From the NCBI RefSeq assembly GCF_902459745.1, contig NZ_CABPSJ010000001.1, forward strand, positions 992,001-1,056,000: a stretch of DNA of 64,000 nucleotides, written 5' to 3'. A program made the translations under genes and the position numbers. Below the pieces are notes generated by a model. That model was not told the origin of the DNA and did not search any database. It worked only from the letters and a program-made list of their open reading frames with translations. The DNA comes from Pandoraea communis. Lineage in GTDB: Bacteria; Pseudomonadota; Gammaproteobacteria; Burkholderiales; Burkholderiaceae. Below are positions 33,363 through 43,534 of the stretch, piece by piece; positions within the stretch are counted from its first letter, which is position 1; each line of letters opens with the position of its first letter.

Positions 33363-34697
33363 TCAGTCGAAGCGGCGACCGCGTGTCTCGGGCATCTTCA
33401 GATAGACGATGAGCGAGATCGCCGCGCAGATCGTCACGTACCAATAGAAGTACGATTCGTGGCCGCTCGCCTTGAAGCGCAGCGCGACGAACTCCGTCGT
33501 GCCGCCGAGGATGGCCGTGGTCAACGCATACGGGCAACCAACGGCCAACGCACGGATGCGCGGCGGGAACAGCTCCGTCTTCGCCAGCATGTGCACCGAC
33601 GTGAAGCCCGAGAGCATCACCAGCCCGGCGAACGACAGGGCAAACGCCACCACCGGATCTTTGGTGTGACTGAGCGCCGTGAAGAGCGGCACGGAGAACA
33701 GCGTCGTACTCACGCCGAAGATCATCAACACCTTGCGGCGGCCGATCACGTCCGAGAGCAGGCCAAACAGCGGTTGCAGCGGCATGTAAAGCAACAGCGC
33801 CAGTGTAGAGATGAACGTCGACGACTCTTTCGACAGTCCGACCGAATTCACCAGGAACTTCTGCATGTAGACGGTGAACGTGTAGAACGCCACCGTGCCA
33901 CCGATGGTGATGCCGATGGCCAGCAGAATCTGACGCCAATGCCCCAGCACTTCGCGGGTAATCGATGTCTCGCGTTTTTTCGCGCTATCGACAAACGCCT
34001 CGCTCTCCGTCACGTTGCGACGCATATACAACGCGAAGAGCGCCAGCACGCCACCCAGCACGAACGGGATGCGCCATCCCCAATGCTCGATCTGTTCCGA
34101 AGTGAGCAATACGCGCTGCATCAGCAGCATCAGGCCGAGCGCCACGAGTTGCCCGGCGACCACGCTCACTTGCAAGAAGCCGAGGTAAAAGCCTTTGCGA
34201 TGCTCCGGCGCGATTTCGCTCAGATAGGTCGCGCTCGTGCCGTACTCGCCGCCCATCGACAGGCCTTGCAACAGACGCGCCGCAATCAGCACCATCGGCG
34301 CGAAGATGCCGATGCTTGCGTAGCCGGGTGTGAGCGCAATCATCATCGAGCCGACACTCATCGCAAGCACCGATCCCGTGAGGGCTGCCTTGCGGCCGCG
34401 CCGGTCGGCATACAACCCAATGAGCCAACTGCCCAGCGGACGCGCCACATAGCCGACCGCCGCAATCGCGGCCGTATTCATCAGTTGGACGGTCGGGTTA
34501 TCGCCGGGAAAGAACGCCTTGGCGAAATAGATCGAAAAGATGCTGTACGCGAGAAAGTCATACCACTCGATCAGGTTGCCTGCGAGGCCACCGACGATGG
34601 AGCCGATCTTGACCGGCGCACGCGTGCCGGGGGCCGCATGTGAAGTGTGTGAAGTGTTCGAGGGGCGGGCGGCAAGGGAATCCGAGGGGGGCGTCAC
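33363..34697 (-). CDS. MFS transporter, metabolite:proton symporter (MHS) family
   Basis: A 444-residue, 12-helix importer of the MHS group (KgtP/ProP/ShiA-like), which brings in organic acids with protons. Marks are GNLIEWYDFLAYSIF in helix 1, the ADRRGRKAAL loop and RLLQGLSMGGEYG in helix 4. The GTG at 34697 has GGAG 7 bases upstream and is preferred; longer in-frame starts exist. It lies 132 bases after the isocitrate-lyase-like gene on the same strand, so the sigma-54 promoter upstream may drive both. It probably supplies that enzyme's substrate. Confidence 0.87.
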   Translation of the reverse strand: MTPPSDSLAARPSNTSHTSHAAPGTRAPVKIGSIVGGLAGNLIEWYDFLAYSIFSIYFAKAFFPGDNPTVQLMNTAAIAAVGYVARPLGSWLIGLYADRRGRKAALTGSVLAMSVGSMMIALTPGYASIGIFAPMVLIAARLLQGLSMGGEYGTSATYLSEIAPEHRKGFYLGFLQVSVVAGQLVALGLMLLMQRVLLTSEQIEHWGWRIPFVLGGVLALFALYMRRNVTESEAFVDSAKKRETSITREVLGHWRQILLAIGITIGGTVAFYTFTVYMQKFLVNSVGLSKESSTFISTLALLLYMPLQPLFGLLSDVIGRRKVLMIFGVSTTLFSVPLFTALSHTKDPVVAFALSFAGLVMLSGFTSVHMLAKTELFPPRIRALAVGCPYALTTAILGGTTEFVALRFKASGHESYFYWYVTICAAISLIVYLKMPETRGRRFD

Positions 34698-34829
34698 AGT
34701 CTGTCTCCAATACTTGTTGTCTACTGCCATCGTGCAGCGGTGCCGTACTGCTGGAAGAGCGGGCGACGCCAAGAACTGCCGGCGTCGCCGTCATGCGTAT
34801 TCAGGGGGGTGGGCGCGAGCTCCGCGCGC

Positions 34830-35711
34830 TTAGCTAGCGGCGTACTTCTTGTCGAGTGCGTCGTAGAACGGCTTGTTGACCAGACGCTGGCGCTCGGCAA
34901 AGGGCACCACGAGTGACGGGTCTTCGTCCAGACGCCCGCTGTCGCGCAGCGTACCCAGCGCCTTTTGCATGCCGAGCACGGCGCTTTGCAGCGCGGCGTT
35001 CGCATAGAGCACGATGCCGTAGCCCAGTTCGGCCAGACGCGGCTGCGATTGCGTCGGCGTCTTCCCGCCGATGACGATGTTGATCAACTGCGGACGATCG
35101 AACAGCGCCGGCAGACGTTCGATATCGGCCAGCGTCTCTGTCGCTTCGATGAACAGGATGTCGGCACCGGCGTCGATGAAGCGGTGACCGCGCTCGATGG
35201 CGGCTTCGATGCCTTCGACGGCAGCCGCGTCGGTACGGGCGATGATTTGCAGGTTGGCGTCTTCACGCGCGTCGACGGCAGCACGGATCTTGCCGACCAT
35301 CTCGTCGGCGCCGATCACGGCCTTGCCGTTGAAGTGACCGCACTTCTTGGGCAACACCTGATCCTCGAACTGGATGGCATCGGCGCCGCTGCGTTCGAGC
35401 ACACGCACCGTATGACGTACGTTGAGGGCGTTGCCGAAGCCCGTGTCGGCATCGACGATGATCGGCAGCGAGACGGCGTCGCGCACGCGGGCGGTGTGCT
35501 CGGCCATCTCGGCAAGCCCCACGAACGCGAGGTCGGGCAGGCCGAGCGACATGTTGGTCACCCCCGCGCCGGTGAGATAGAGCGCTTCGAAACCGGCGTC
35601 TTCGATCACGCGCGCCGAAAGGGCGTTGAAGGCGCCGGGCACGAGCAACCCTTGGCGGGCCTCGACCTTGCGGCGGAATTCGGCGCGGCGTTGCGCGGTC
35701 GTGGTGGTCAT
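34830..35711 (-). CDS. Isocitrate lyase/PEP mutase-superfamily lyase
   Basis: A 293-residue enzyme of the PEP mutase/isocitrate lyase superfamily, which splits or rearranges 2-hydroxy or phospho acids with Mg. The metal loop DADTGFG is at 87-93, EDQ at 116-118, and the family signature KKCGH at 122-126. The KKCGH form fits lyases (2-methylisocitrate lyase, oxaloacetate hydrolase/decarboxylase, dimethylmalate lyase) rather than true PEP mutases. GGAG 8 bases before the ATG at 35711 sets the start. A consensus sigma-54 promoter lies 39-53 bases upstream, and a PrpR-like activator is divergent. No prpC or prpD is present, so a role outside the standard methylcitrate cycle is likely. Confidence 0.85.
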   Translation of the reverse strand: MTTTTAQRRAEFRRKVEARQGLLVPGAFNALSARVIEDAGFEALYLTGAGVTNMSLGLPDLAFVGLAEMAEHTARVRDAVSLPIIVDADTGFGNALNVRHTVRVLERSGADAIQFEDQVLPKKCGHFNGKAVIGADEMVGKIRAAVDAREDANLQIIARTDAAAVEGIEAAIERGHRFIDAGADILFIEATETLADIERLPALFDRPQLINIVIGGKTPTQSQPRLAELGYGIVLYANAALQSAVLGMQKALGTLRDSGRLDEDPSLVVPFAERQRLVNKPFYDALDKKYAAS

Positions 35712-35749
35712 GGCGTATGTCTCCGTATCGGTAAATGGGTCTACCGTTC

Positions 35750-35764
35750 GCAATCTGCGTGCCA
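35750..35764 (-). promoter_or_regulatory. Sigma-54 (-24/-12) promoter
   Basis: The minus strand reads TGGCAC, 5 bases, TTGC with GG and GC exactly 10 bases apart, an essentially perfect match to the sigma-54 consensus. It points at the isocitrate-lyase-like gene, with about 27-38 bases of leader. The divergent gene encodes a sigma-54 activator with an intact GAFTGA motif, which makes the assignment strong. Confidence 0.9.
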
Positions 35765-35866
35765 GTCGCCGCATCACTTGAGAACGCCAAGCAAATCGGC
35801 GTCAAATCATGGACTTGCGCTGGTCAGCCCGTTTTCTGCGGATGTGGCAGAATCGGCAAACCGAAA

Positions 35867-35886
35867 ATGAAACGTTTCATGAAACG
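35867..35886. promoter_or_regulatory. Overlapping GAAAC/GTTTC palindromes, activator sites
   Basis: ATGAAACGTTTCAT (35867-35880) and CGTTTCATGAAACG (35873-35886) are two perfect 14-bp palindromes that share eight bases, with further GAAAC copies at 35892 and 35903. They lie about 105 bases upstream of the sigma-54 promoter and about 65 bases before the activator gene. That is the expected enhancer position for activation by looping, and it could also serve autoregulation. Confidence 0.78.
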
Positions 35887-35949
35887 CTTGCGAAACACCG
35901 ATGAAACGGTGAGCCATGCGTTTCGTCAGTGCCGTACGGAGACCTCGCA

Positions 35950-37950
<2,001 letters not shown>

Positions 37951-38222
37951 CGGTGCGCCATCGCGGTATCGCGATATCGTCGCGACGGCGCTCTATGTCG
38001 TGGACACCGAAGTTCCTCACATCGACACCACGAATCGGCAAATGCGTCGTGAACCGCCGATCCTCATAGGGAATGGATCAAACGTCCACGCCTCGGGACC
38101 CAATTCACCAGCCCTTCATCTCAGATCCACAAATCCTTCATATGGACGTGCTGCGGGCACGCACCGGCTACAGCGCGGCTGCAACCCGTCGGCATGACAA
38201 CCCGATACCTGAAAGGAGCAAT

Positions 38223-38696
38223 GTGTCCGAGAAGTTTCAAGGCCAGATTCTGCGTGAGTTTGGGGAGTTGATTGGTATTCCTTCGCTGACATTCGACGAG
38301 CATGGCGCCTGTTGCTTTGTGGTCGACGAAGATTTCGAGCTAGCCATCTTGCGCACTGACGACCAGTTGTCGCTGACGCTGCCGATAGACTTTCCCGAGG
38401 CCGCCATGCAAATACCGGCGCGGCATCTGCTCTCACTTTTCCCTCCCATGACGGTCGACACGTTGCGCGGCGAGAGCCCCGTGATCGCATGGCATCCGCA
38501 GGCTTCGCGTGCGGTGGCGATCGTCACGTTATCGCGGCATCTGGCGAGCGCCGAGCAACTGGCCGCCTACACGGTCGAATTCCTCGAATGGTGCACTCAC
38601 TGGCGCAACGTGATCCGGCGTGACGTGCCGGCCTTCCTTCACGCGAACCCCGGCGTTCAGCGCAACGACCCTGTGCACTGGCTCGCACTGCGCTGA
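38223..38696 (+). CDS. Type III secretion chaperone, CesT/Tir family
   Basis: A 157-residue acidic small protein with the alpha-beta-beta-beta-alpha-beta-beta-alpha pattern of class I type III chaperones. Residues about 1-20 form the first helix (FQGQILREFGELIGIP). The strands LTFDEHGACCFVVDEDFELAILR and LSLTLPIDFP follow, and the last helix is EQLAAYTVEFLEWCTHWRNVI. GTG at 38223 is the start, with AGGAG 6 bases upstream. Such proteins hold one or two effectors in a secretion-ready form, and their genes normally sit next to the cargo. Here a deaminase-fold protein and a SopA-like E3 ligase follow on the same strand. No needle-complex gene is in the window. Confidence 0.78.
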   Translation: MSEKFQGQILREFGELIGIPSLTFDEHGACCFVVDEDFELAILRTDDQLSLTLPIDFPEAAMQIPARHLLSLFPPMTVDTLRGESPVIAWHPQASRAVAIVTLSRHLASAEQLAAYTVEFLEWCTHWRNVIRRDVPAFLHANPGVQRNDPVHWLALR

Positions 38697-38829
38697 ACCA
38701 CCAGAGAAACCGGAGAATAACGACGCGCCGCGTCGACGGCGTCGCCTATCAGGGTGGACGACAGCAACCCGGGCACGATGGTCGACGTCCTGTCTGGAAC
38801 ATTCAACATAAGCGATCTACAGAGAATCT

Positions 38830-40206
38830 ATGCCTTTTGGAAATAGCATTTCGCAACAGACTCCCCACGCAATGTCGCCGGATACCGCGATGAACGCGTC
38901 AGATCAGGCGGGCGCCGCGACAGGCACGCTCAGCCGCCGGGGAAATTCGCATGCGCTGAAGAAGGCGTCGGCCGAGAGGTTTCTCGATTTCAACAATCGG
39001 CCCACCACCGGCCCCGACATGAACGTGCTACGAAGCAAACTCGGCAACGCGCAAGTCATGTCCGCGCTGAGCGCGCGCTCATTCGTGGGACCGAGTTCCT
39101 ACTTCCTGAACACCGCGCAGGTCAGTGCGATTCCTCGCTCGGAAATTCCCGCTCCGGAGCGGAAGCTTTACGTCGGATACAACCGGGTCTCGCAACAACT
39201 TTCCCATATCGCGACCACGCTCTATCACGTGATGACCCACGAGACATTCCTGGACAAGTGGAGCGAAGGCGAGCGCGGCGCGATCAACCCCATCGAAATT
39301 CAGTTGGCGGTGATCGGCGACAAGCTGCACGTCTCATCGAACTTCCACAGCGATAAACTCGCCAGGGCATTGCACATCGCCCTCAGCGCGGGAGCGCCCA
39401 ACCATTCCAAGACACTTGAGCGCACGGCGAACGTGGACAAGCATGCCGTTCGCGCTGCCACCTGCCTGCGTCATTTCCGAAAATTCCACGCCCTCGCCGG
39501 AGCGAGCGCCAATCAGTTGAAAGACGCCCAGACGCGGCTCAAGACGGAGATCGATCGGGGCATGGGGGTACCGTCGCGGACCGAAGGCGTCTCGCCGGAA
39601 ATCATCGGCAAGCAGGGCGTTAAAGCGCTCGAGACGATTTCTCGGGTGTTGACCGAAGAAGCGGGCAAGGGTTTCCCCAGCCTCGTCGTGCACGCGCCCC
39701 CGACGTTCGAGCGAGGTCCGGAAAACGCGCTGCCGCCGGGCGTGACGGAAACGCGTCACGCCGAGCAGAACATCGAAGATGACCTGGCGCGCAACGCCGA
39801 AGCACATTTCGCACAGGCAATCGCCGAGTTGGGATTGTCGAATTCCGACGCCGTCATCGTGCCGATGGCGGGCAAGTTCGTCGCTTGTGCGGTGTGCGCC
39901 GAGGCCGAAAAGGCCATGCAGGCAGAAGGCGAGGGCGGCGTGTTTGCGCAGGACAGCGAGGCCTATCGTTTCAACCTGCATCGCTCGGGGGATCGCATCG
40001 GCCATGCATACGCGAACGAAGTCCAACAGTTGGCGACCCACGCGCTGCACCCAGACCAGAAGCGTGGCATCGAAAAGGCAACGACGATTCGCGACAACTT
40101 CGTGTCGGCGCCGAACAAGACCATGGCGTGGAAGGCACCCGTCGCCGCTGCCATGATCCCCAACCGGACCGACAGCGAAAGCGAAGCGCTCACCGACCCT
40201 CAGTAA
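38830..40206 (+). CDS. Putative type III effector with cytidine-deaminase-like fold
   Basis: A 458-residue protein, 133 bases downstream of the chaperone gene. Residues 1-60 are Ser/Thr/Gln/Ala rich and disordered, as in type III secretion signals. The rest shows deaminase-superfamily marks in the right order: strands EIQLAVIGDKLHVSSNF at 156-172, the zinc/proton-shuttle motif HAE at 310-312 in TRHAEQNIEDDL, then strand DAVIVPMAGKF and CAVC at 353-356. His310, Cys353 and Cys356 would bind zinc and Glu312 would shuttle the proton. A roughly 135-residue helical insertion lies between the second strand and HAE, which is unusual. There is no signal peptide and no membrane helix. The target (nucleotide, nucleic acid or other) is unknown. 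Homology to a named effector was not recognised. A non-catalytic scaffold is also possible. Confidence 0.62.
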   Translation: MPFGNSISQQTPHAMSPDTAMNASDQAGAATGTLSRRGNSHALKKASAERFLDFNNRPTTGPDMNVLRSKLGNAQVMSALSARSFVGPSSYFLNTAQVSAIPRSEIPAPERKLYVGYNRVSQQLSHIATTLYHVMTHETFLDKWSEGERGAINPIEIQLAVIGDKLHVSSNFHSDKLARALHIALSAGAPNHSKTLERTANVDKHAVRAATCLRHFRKFHALAGASANQLKDAQTRLKTEIDRGMGVPSRTEGVSPEIIGKQGVKALETISRVLTEEAGKGFPSLVVHAPPTFERGPENALPPGVTETRHAEQNIEDDLARNAEAHFAQAIAELGLSNSDAVIVPMAGKFVACAVCAEAEKAMQAEGEGGVFAQDSEAYRFNLHRSGDRIGHAYANEVQQLATHALHPDQKRGIEKATTIRDNFVSAPNKTMAWKAPVAAAMIPNRTDSESEALTDPQ

Positions 40207-40244
40207 GTCCGATCGCGGTCACCGCCATCCGGTAGCCTGCGACG

Positions 40245-40270
40245 GCGTCGGCGGCAAGCTCCGCCGACGC
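40245..40270. terminator. 10-bp GC hairpin after the deaminase-fold gene
   Basis: GCGTCGGCGG pairs perfectly with CCGCCGACGC around CAAGCT, 38 bases past the stop. It lacks a T-run, so it is a weak terminator or a transcript-stabilising hairpin that could set different expression of the two effector genes. Confidence 0.45.
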
Positions 40271-40333
40271 GGAAATTCTTGCATTCTCCTAATCCGGCCC
40301 TCCCGATATCCAGATTGCGCCGATCCGGACATA

Positions 40334-40354
40334 CGATGGCGGTCTTCGCCATCG
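40334..40354. other. 8-bp hairpin in the leader of the SopA-like gene
   Basis: CGATGGCG and CGCCATCG pair around GTCTT, about 100 bases before the SopA-like start. Together with the hairpin at 40245 it makes the 251-base gap between the effector genes highly structured. No ORF or promoter consensus is seen there. Confidence 0.4.
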
Positions 40355-40457
40355 CGGCCCGGCCGGCATTGCCGACTGCGGCATGCCAATCGCGGCAGGT
40401 TGATTCAGCCGGACGATGCCTGCCATCCCATTGTCGAGATCTCCCGAGGAATCCAAC

Positions 40458-42695
40458 GTGTACCTAGCTGGCAAATCCGGTTCTGCCGATTCGTCGAACT
40501 TCCATTGGGCGAACAGCCCTCGACGTCCACAGCGCCCCCCCTCGGGGGACTTCTCAAAACCCGGCGTCAGTGCGATGGTGGCAATCGCGCACCTGGAAGT
40601 CTCGGCAGTCGCGCGAATCGGGGCCATCGGCTTTGCGTATGCGTGCGCGGGTCAAGAGGCGCTCAAGCAATGCGGGGACATCCGCCTGGTGTTCTTTCGG
40701 GACAACCGGCGACGTGACGTACTCGCGGCGCGCTTGTGGCAGGAACTCGAAGCGAGTTCGCAAATCAGGGCCGACATGATTCCGGCCTATGTGGAGCAAT
40801 TGGTCACCTCTTTCGACAGCGCGTCCGCAGACGCCTGGCAGGCGTTGGGATTTTCGATGGACAACGTCAGCGAGTTCGCTCAGTTGCCGCGGTCATTGCA
40901 GCGCAACCTGCTGACATTCACCGACACGAGCGTTTCCGACCTCCGTGCTCTCGATCTGAGAGACATCGATCTCCGGCACATCGCCTTTCGTTCCGGAGAC
41001 CTCAGCGGCGCGAACTGGTGCGAAGTCGACGCCAGCGAAGCGGATTTCGCCCGCGTCAATCTCTCACGCGCCTGCTTGCAAGGTGTCGCTTTCGTGAACA
41101 CGTCGCTGAGGGGCGCTCAGTTCGAAGCCCTGCGCCGCCTGAATGCCGACTTCAGCGGTGCGGATCTCACCGATGTCATCCTGACACTGGATACCGATTG
41201 GCTGATCGGCACGCCACAGACTGCCGATCAGGCGATGGCGCGTGTCGACAGCCTGCTGAGCGAAGACAACGGTTGGGAATTCCTCGCCACCATCGCGTCG
41301 ATCGACAATCGGCATGGCGATCTGAAGCGCGCACTGATGTGTCAGTTGATCGAGTCGCTGGAGACGCTTTCGGTTTCAGAGACGGTCGTATGGAATTTCA
41401 TCTCGTCGTGGGTATCGGTACTCTCCGACCCGGTGTTTTGGGAGAGTCCGCTGATCTCTGCATTCATCCGGGCGTATCTGCCCGTGGGCATTCAGGCGAC
41501 GTGGAACCGCGAACCGGTGCCGCAGGATCTTTCCGTCGACCGGTTACGTTTTCACATCGAGTACCTGCTTGAGATGTCGGCGCATCCGCAGTGGCCGATT
41601 CTTCATCAGGGCGCGATCCACCAGTTGGTGCTCCGAGCCCGCGCAACGTCGCAACTCGACACATTGGCCGATGATTTGCTCGATCACTTTCATCGTCACC
41701 CCATCATCGCGTCGGCGGCACGTGCCCTGGAGAACGTGCTGCCGGATACGTCGCGCGACACATGCATCTTCCTGTCCGAAGACTCGCTGAGCGCCGTTGC
41801 GTGCACGCCCGATCTGCTGGAAGCAGTCATCGACAATGAGGCCGATATCCCCTGGCATTCGTTTTATGTCCTCGGAAGGGCGACGCCTGAGGCCAGCTAC
41901 GTCATCGAGCCAGCCGTTTCGCCTGAGATCGCACTCCGCCCGATTCCGCTCCTGCACGCGCGATACCAAACCGCATCGGGCGTCGAAAATCGCCGTTTCG
42001 CCAAGCTGCTGAATGCCTATTGGGAGACCGATGCGACGGGCATCGCTTCGGCGACACCTGGCGTGTCCGGTACTTCCACGGCAGGTGGCGCGAACGACAC
42101 GTTGCAACTATCGGATCGCGAGGCCTACCGGCGGCTCGCGCTCGATATGACGACCCGAATCTCGTCCAGTCATCCGTCACATAAGCTGACGACGATCTCG
42201 TGGCAGATGCTTCTGCAGCGTGTATTTGCGCACACCATCGTTACCCCCGGTTCGCTTCACGAGCGGCCGGACGATGACCACGCAACGATGCGCTTGCAGC
42301 CCGAAGCGAAAGCCGCGCTCTGGCGTGCTTGCCTTTCCGAGGTGCCGGGCCTTGAAGACACCCCGAAGAATCGCGCGGCGTTCGAAGTGATCGAAGCGAT
42401 CAAGCAGACGAGACTGGCGTCGAGTCTGCTGCTCGGCACGGAGACGGAATCTCCGGTCGTGCTTCGTTACCTTGCATGCGCCTTGCTCAACGAGGTGTCC
42501 GCCGACGATCCGGACAGGGTTCCGCGCGAAACGCTGGCGGATTGGTGCGCACGTCTTGTCGGGGACAGCAAGGAAATGGCGACGTGTACCGCGACGCTCT
42601 CCGACGAAATGATGGCCTTCGTGTCGGCGACGCCGTCAAACTCGCGGTTACGTGAGATTTACGACGCCGTTCTGCCTCACGCCTGGCGCCGATAG
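40458..42695 (+). CDS. SopA/NleL-like HECT-type E3 ubiquitin ligase effector
   Basis: A 745-residue protein that matches the full architecture of Salmonella SopA and E. coli NleL (782 residues each, by recall). It has a disordered N-terminus of about 45 residues, then about residues 161-241 of pentapeptide repeats (patterns such as ALDLRDIDLRHI, DFARVNLSRACLQG and DFSGADLTDV). A helical central domain contains CIFLSEDSLSAV and WHSFYVLGRA. The C-lobe contains LLLGTETESPVVLR and ends with ATCTATL and LPHAWRR. Cys710, 35 residues from the end, corresponds to catalytic Cys753 of SopA/NleL, whose context is FTCTSVV. The enzyme would take ubiquitin from a host E2. GAGGA before the GTG at 40458 supports this start; an ATG 14 codons earlier is the alternative. 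The CesT-like gene upstream probably encodes its chaperone. Confidence 0.85.
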   Translation: MYLAGKSGSADSSNFHWANSPRRPQRPPSGDFSKPGVSAMVAIAHLEVSAVARIGAIGFAYACAGQEALKQCGDIRLVFFRDNRRRDVLAARLWQELEASSQIRADMIPAYVEQLVTSFDSASADAWQALGFSMDNVSEFAQLPRSLQRNLLTFTDTSVSDLRALDLRDIDLRHIAFRSGDLSGANWCEVDASEADFARVNLSRACLQGVAFVNTSLRGAQFEALRRLNADFSGADLTDVILTLDTDWLIGTPQTADQAMARVDSLLSEDNGWEFLATIASIDNRHGDLKRALMCQLIESLETLSVSETVVWNFISSWVSVLSDPVFWESPLISAFIRAYLPVGIQATWNREPVPQDLSVDRLRFHIEYLLEMSAHPQWPILHQGAIHQLVLRARATSQLDTLADDLLDHFHRHPIIASAARALENVLPDTSRDTCIFLSEDSLSAVACTPDLLEAVIDNEADIPWHSFYVLGRATPEASYVIEPAVSPEIALRPIPLLHARYQTASGVENRRFAKLLNAYWETDATGIASATPGVSGTSTAGGANDTLQLSDREAYRRLALDMTTRISSSHPSHKLTTISWQMLLQRVFAHTIVTPGSLHERPDDDHATMRLQPEAKAALWRACLSEVPGLEDTPKNRAAFEVIEAIKQTRLASSLLLGTETESPVVLRYLACALLNEVSADDPDRVPRETLADWCARLVGDSKEMATCTATLSDEMMAFVSATPSNSRLREIYDAVLPHAWRR

Positions 42696-42733
42696 ATGGT
42701 GGTTGCGATGAGGCAAGCGCCGTTGGTAGGACG

Positions 42734-43534
42734 TCAGGGTTTCACGGCATACGTTGCAAGAAACGTCGGCAGAAAGCGATCGATCACGAATCTTGGATTC
42801 GGTTGTTCTTCCTCATCGAAACCCTTGAGCACGAACCCTGCATCGAGTTGCCCGCCAATCTGTTCGCCAAGACTATGGCCGAAAACCAACGCCTCGCCGC
42901 TCGACTGCTTCCTGGCGAGTTCGACGGACGTCAGATCGCGCACGTCCGAGTAGGGCACCTTGAAGCGAGGACGGATGATGCCCTGTGTCGCGTACGCCGG
43001 GTCGCGATCTTCCACAAAGACCACCGGATTGTAGAAGCTGCTGAGCAGTCTTCCGCCGGCACGCAGTACCCGAAAGCACGCTTTCCATACGGGACGAACA
43101 TCCGGCACATACAGATTGGAAATCGGGTGGAAGATGCAGTCGAACGAGGCGTCGGCGAATGTCGAGAGATCGCGCATATCGCCCTGGACCGTCGTTAGCG
43201 TCAGTCCGTCGCGACGCGCGACCATTTCATCCTGCGCCAATTGTGCGGCAGAGACATCCAGCACAGTGACGTGCGCGCCTGCGGCGCTCAGCACCGGTGC
43301 CTGCTGACCGCCTCCCGAGGCGAGACAAAGGATGCGTTGACCTCGAACGTCGGGCAACCACCCCTCGGGCAGCGCGGACGGCGTGAGATGTACCGCCCAG
43401 TCGCCACGACGTGCCGCCGCAATCACTTCCGCGCTGACAGGACGTGACCACTCGCACTTCGTTGCGGCTTGACGATCCCACGCGGCGCGGTTGTGTTCGA
43501 GAACGTCGGGGTGAGAAATTTGGGAATCTGACAT
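42734..43534 (-). CDS. Class I SAM-dependent methyltransferase
   Basis: A 266-residue methyltransferase of the Methyltransf_11/UbiE-like group. Motif I is ILCLASGGGQQAPVLS (about 68-83), the acidic ribose contact is in VTVLDVSAAQLA, motif II is VQGDMRDLSTFADASFDCIF, and motif III is RVLRAGGRLLSSF. It is convergent with the SopA-like gene, with 38 bases between the stops. The substrate is unknown, and nothing links it to secretion. Confidence 0.85.
   Translation of the reverse strand: MSDSQISHPDVLEHNRAAWDRQAATKCEWSRPVSAEVIAAARRGDWAVHLTPSALPEGWLPDVRGQRILCLASGGGQQAPVLSAAGAHVTVLDVSAAQLAQDEMVARRDGLTLTTVQGDMRDLSTFADASFDCIFHPISNLYVPDVRPVWKACFRVLRAGGRLLSSFYNPVVFVEDRDPAYATQGIIRPRFKVPYSDVRDLTSVELARKQSSGEALVFGHSLGEQIGGQLDAGFVLKGFDEEEQPNPRFVIDRFLPTFLATYAVKP

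Noticed and set aside
34830-35711. Naming the lyase prpB (2-methylisocitrate lyase)
   Set aside because: prpC and prpD are absent and several enzymes of this superfamily share the KKCGH motif, so only the superfamily name is supported.
38697-38829. Hrp-type or other type III regulatory box before the effector gene
   Set aside because: No clear TTCG-N16-TTCG or similar element could be found by eye in the gaps around the locus.
38223-42695. Polymorphic toxin-immunity interpretation of the deaminase-fold gene
   Set aside because: No immunity-like small gene follows, there are no Rhs/YD repeats, VgrG or PAAR parts, and a CesT-like chaperone gene lies upstream; a type III effector fits better.
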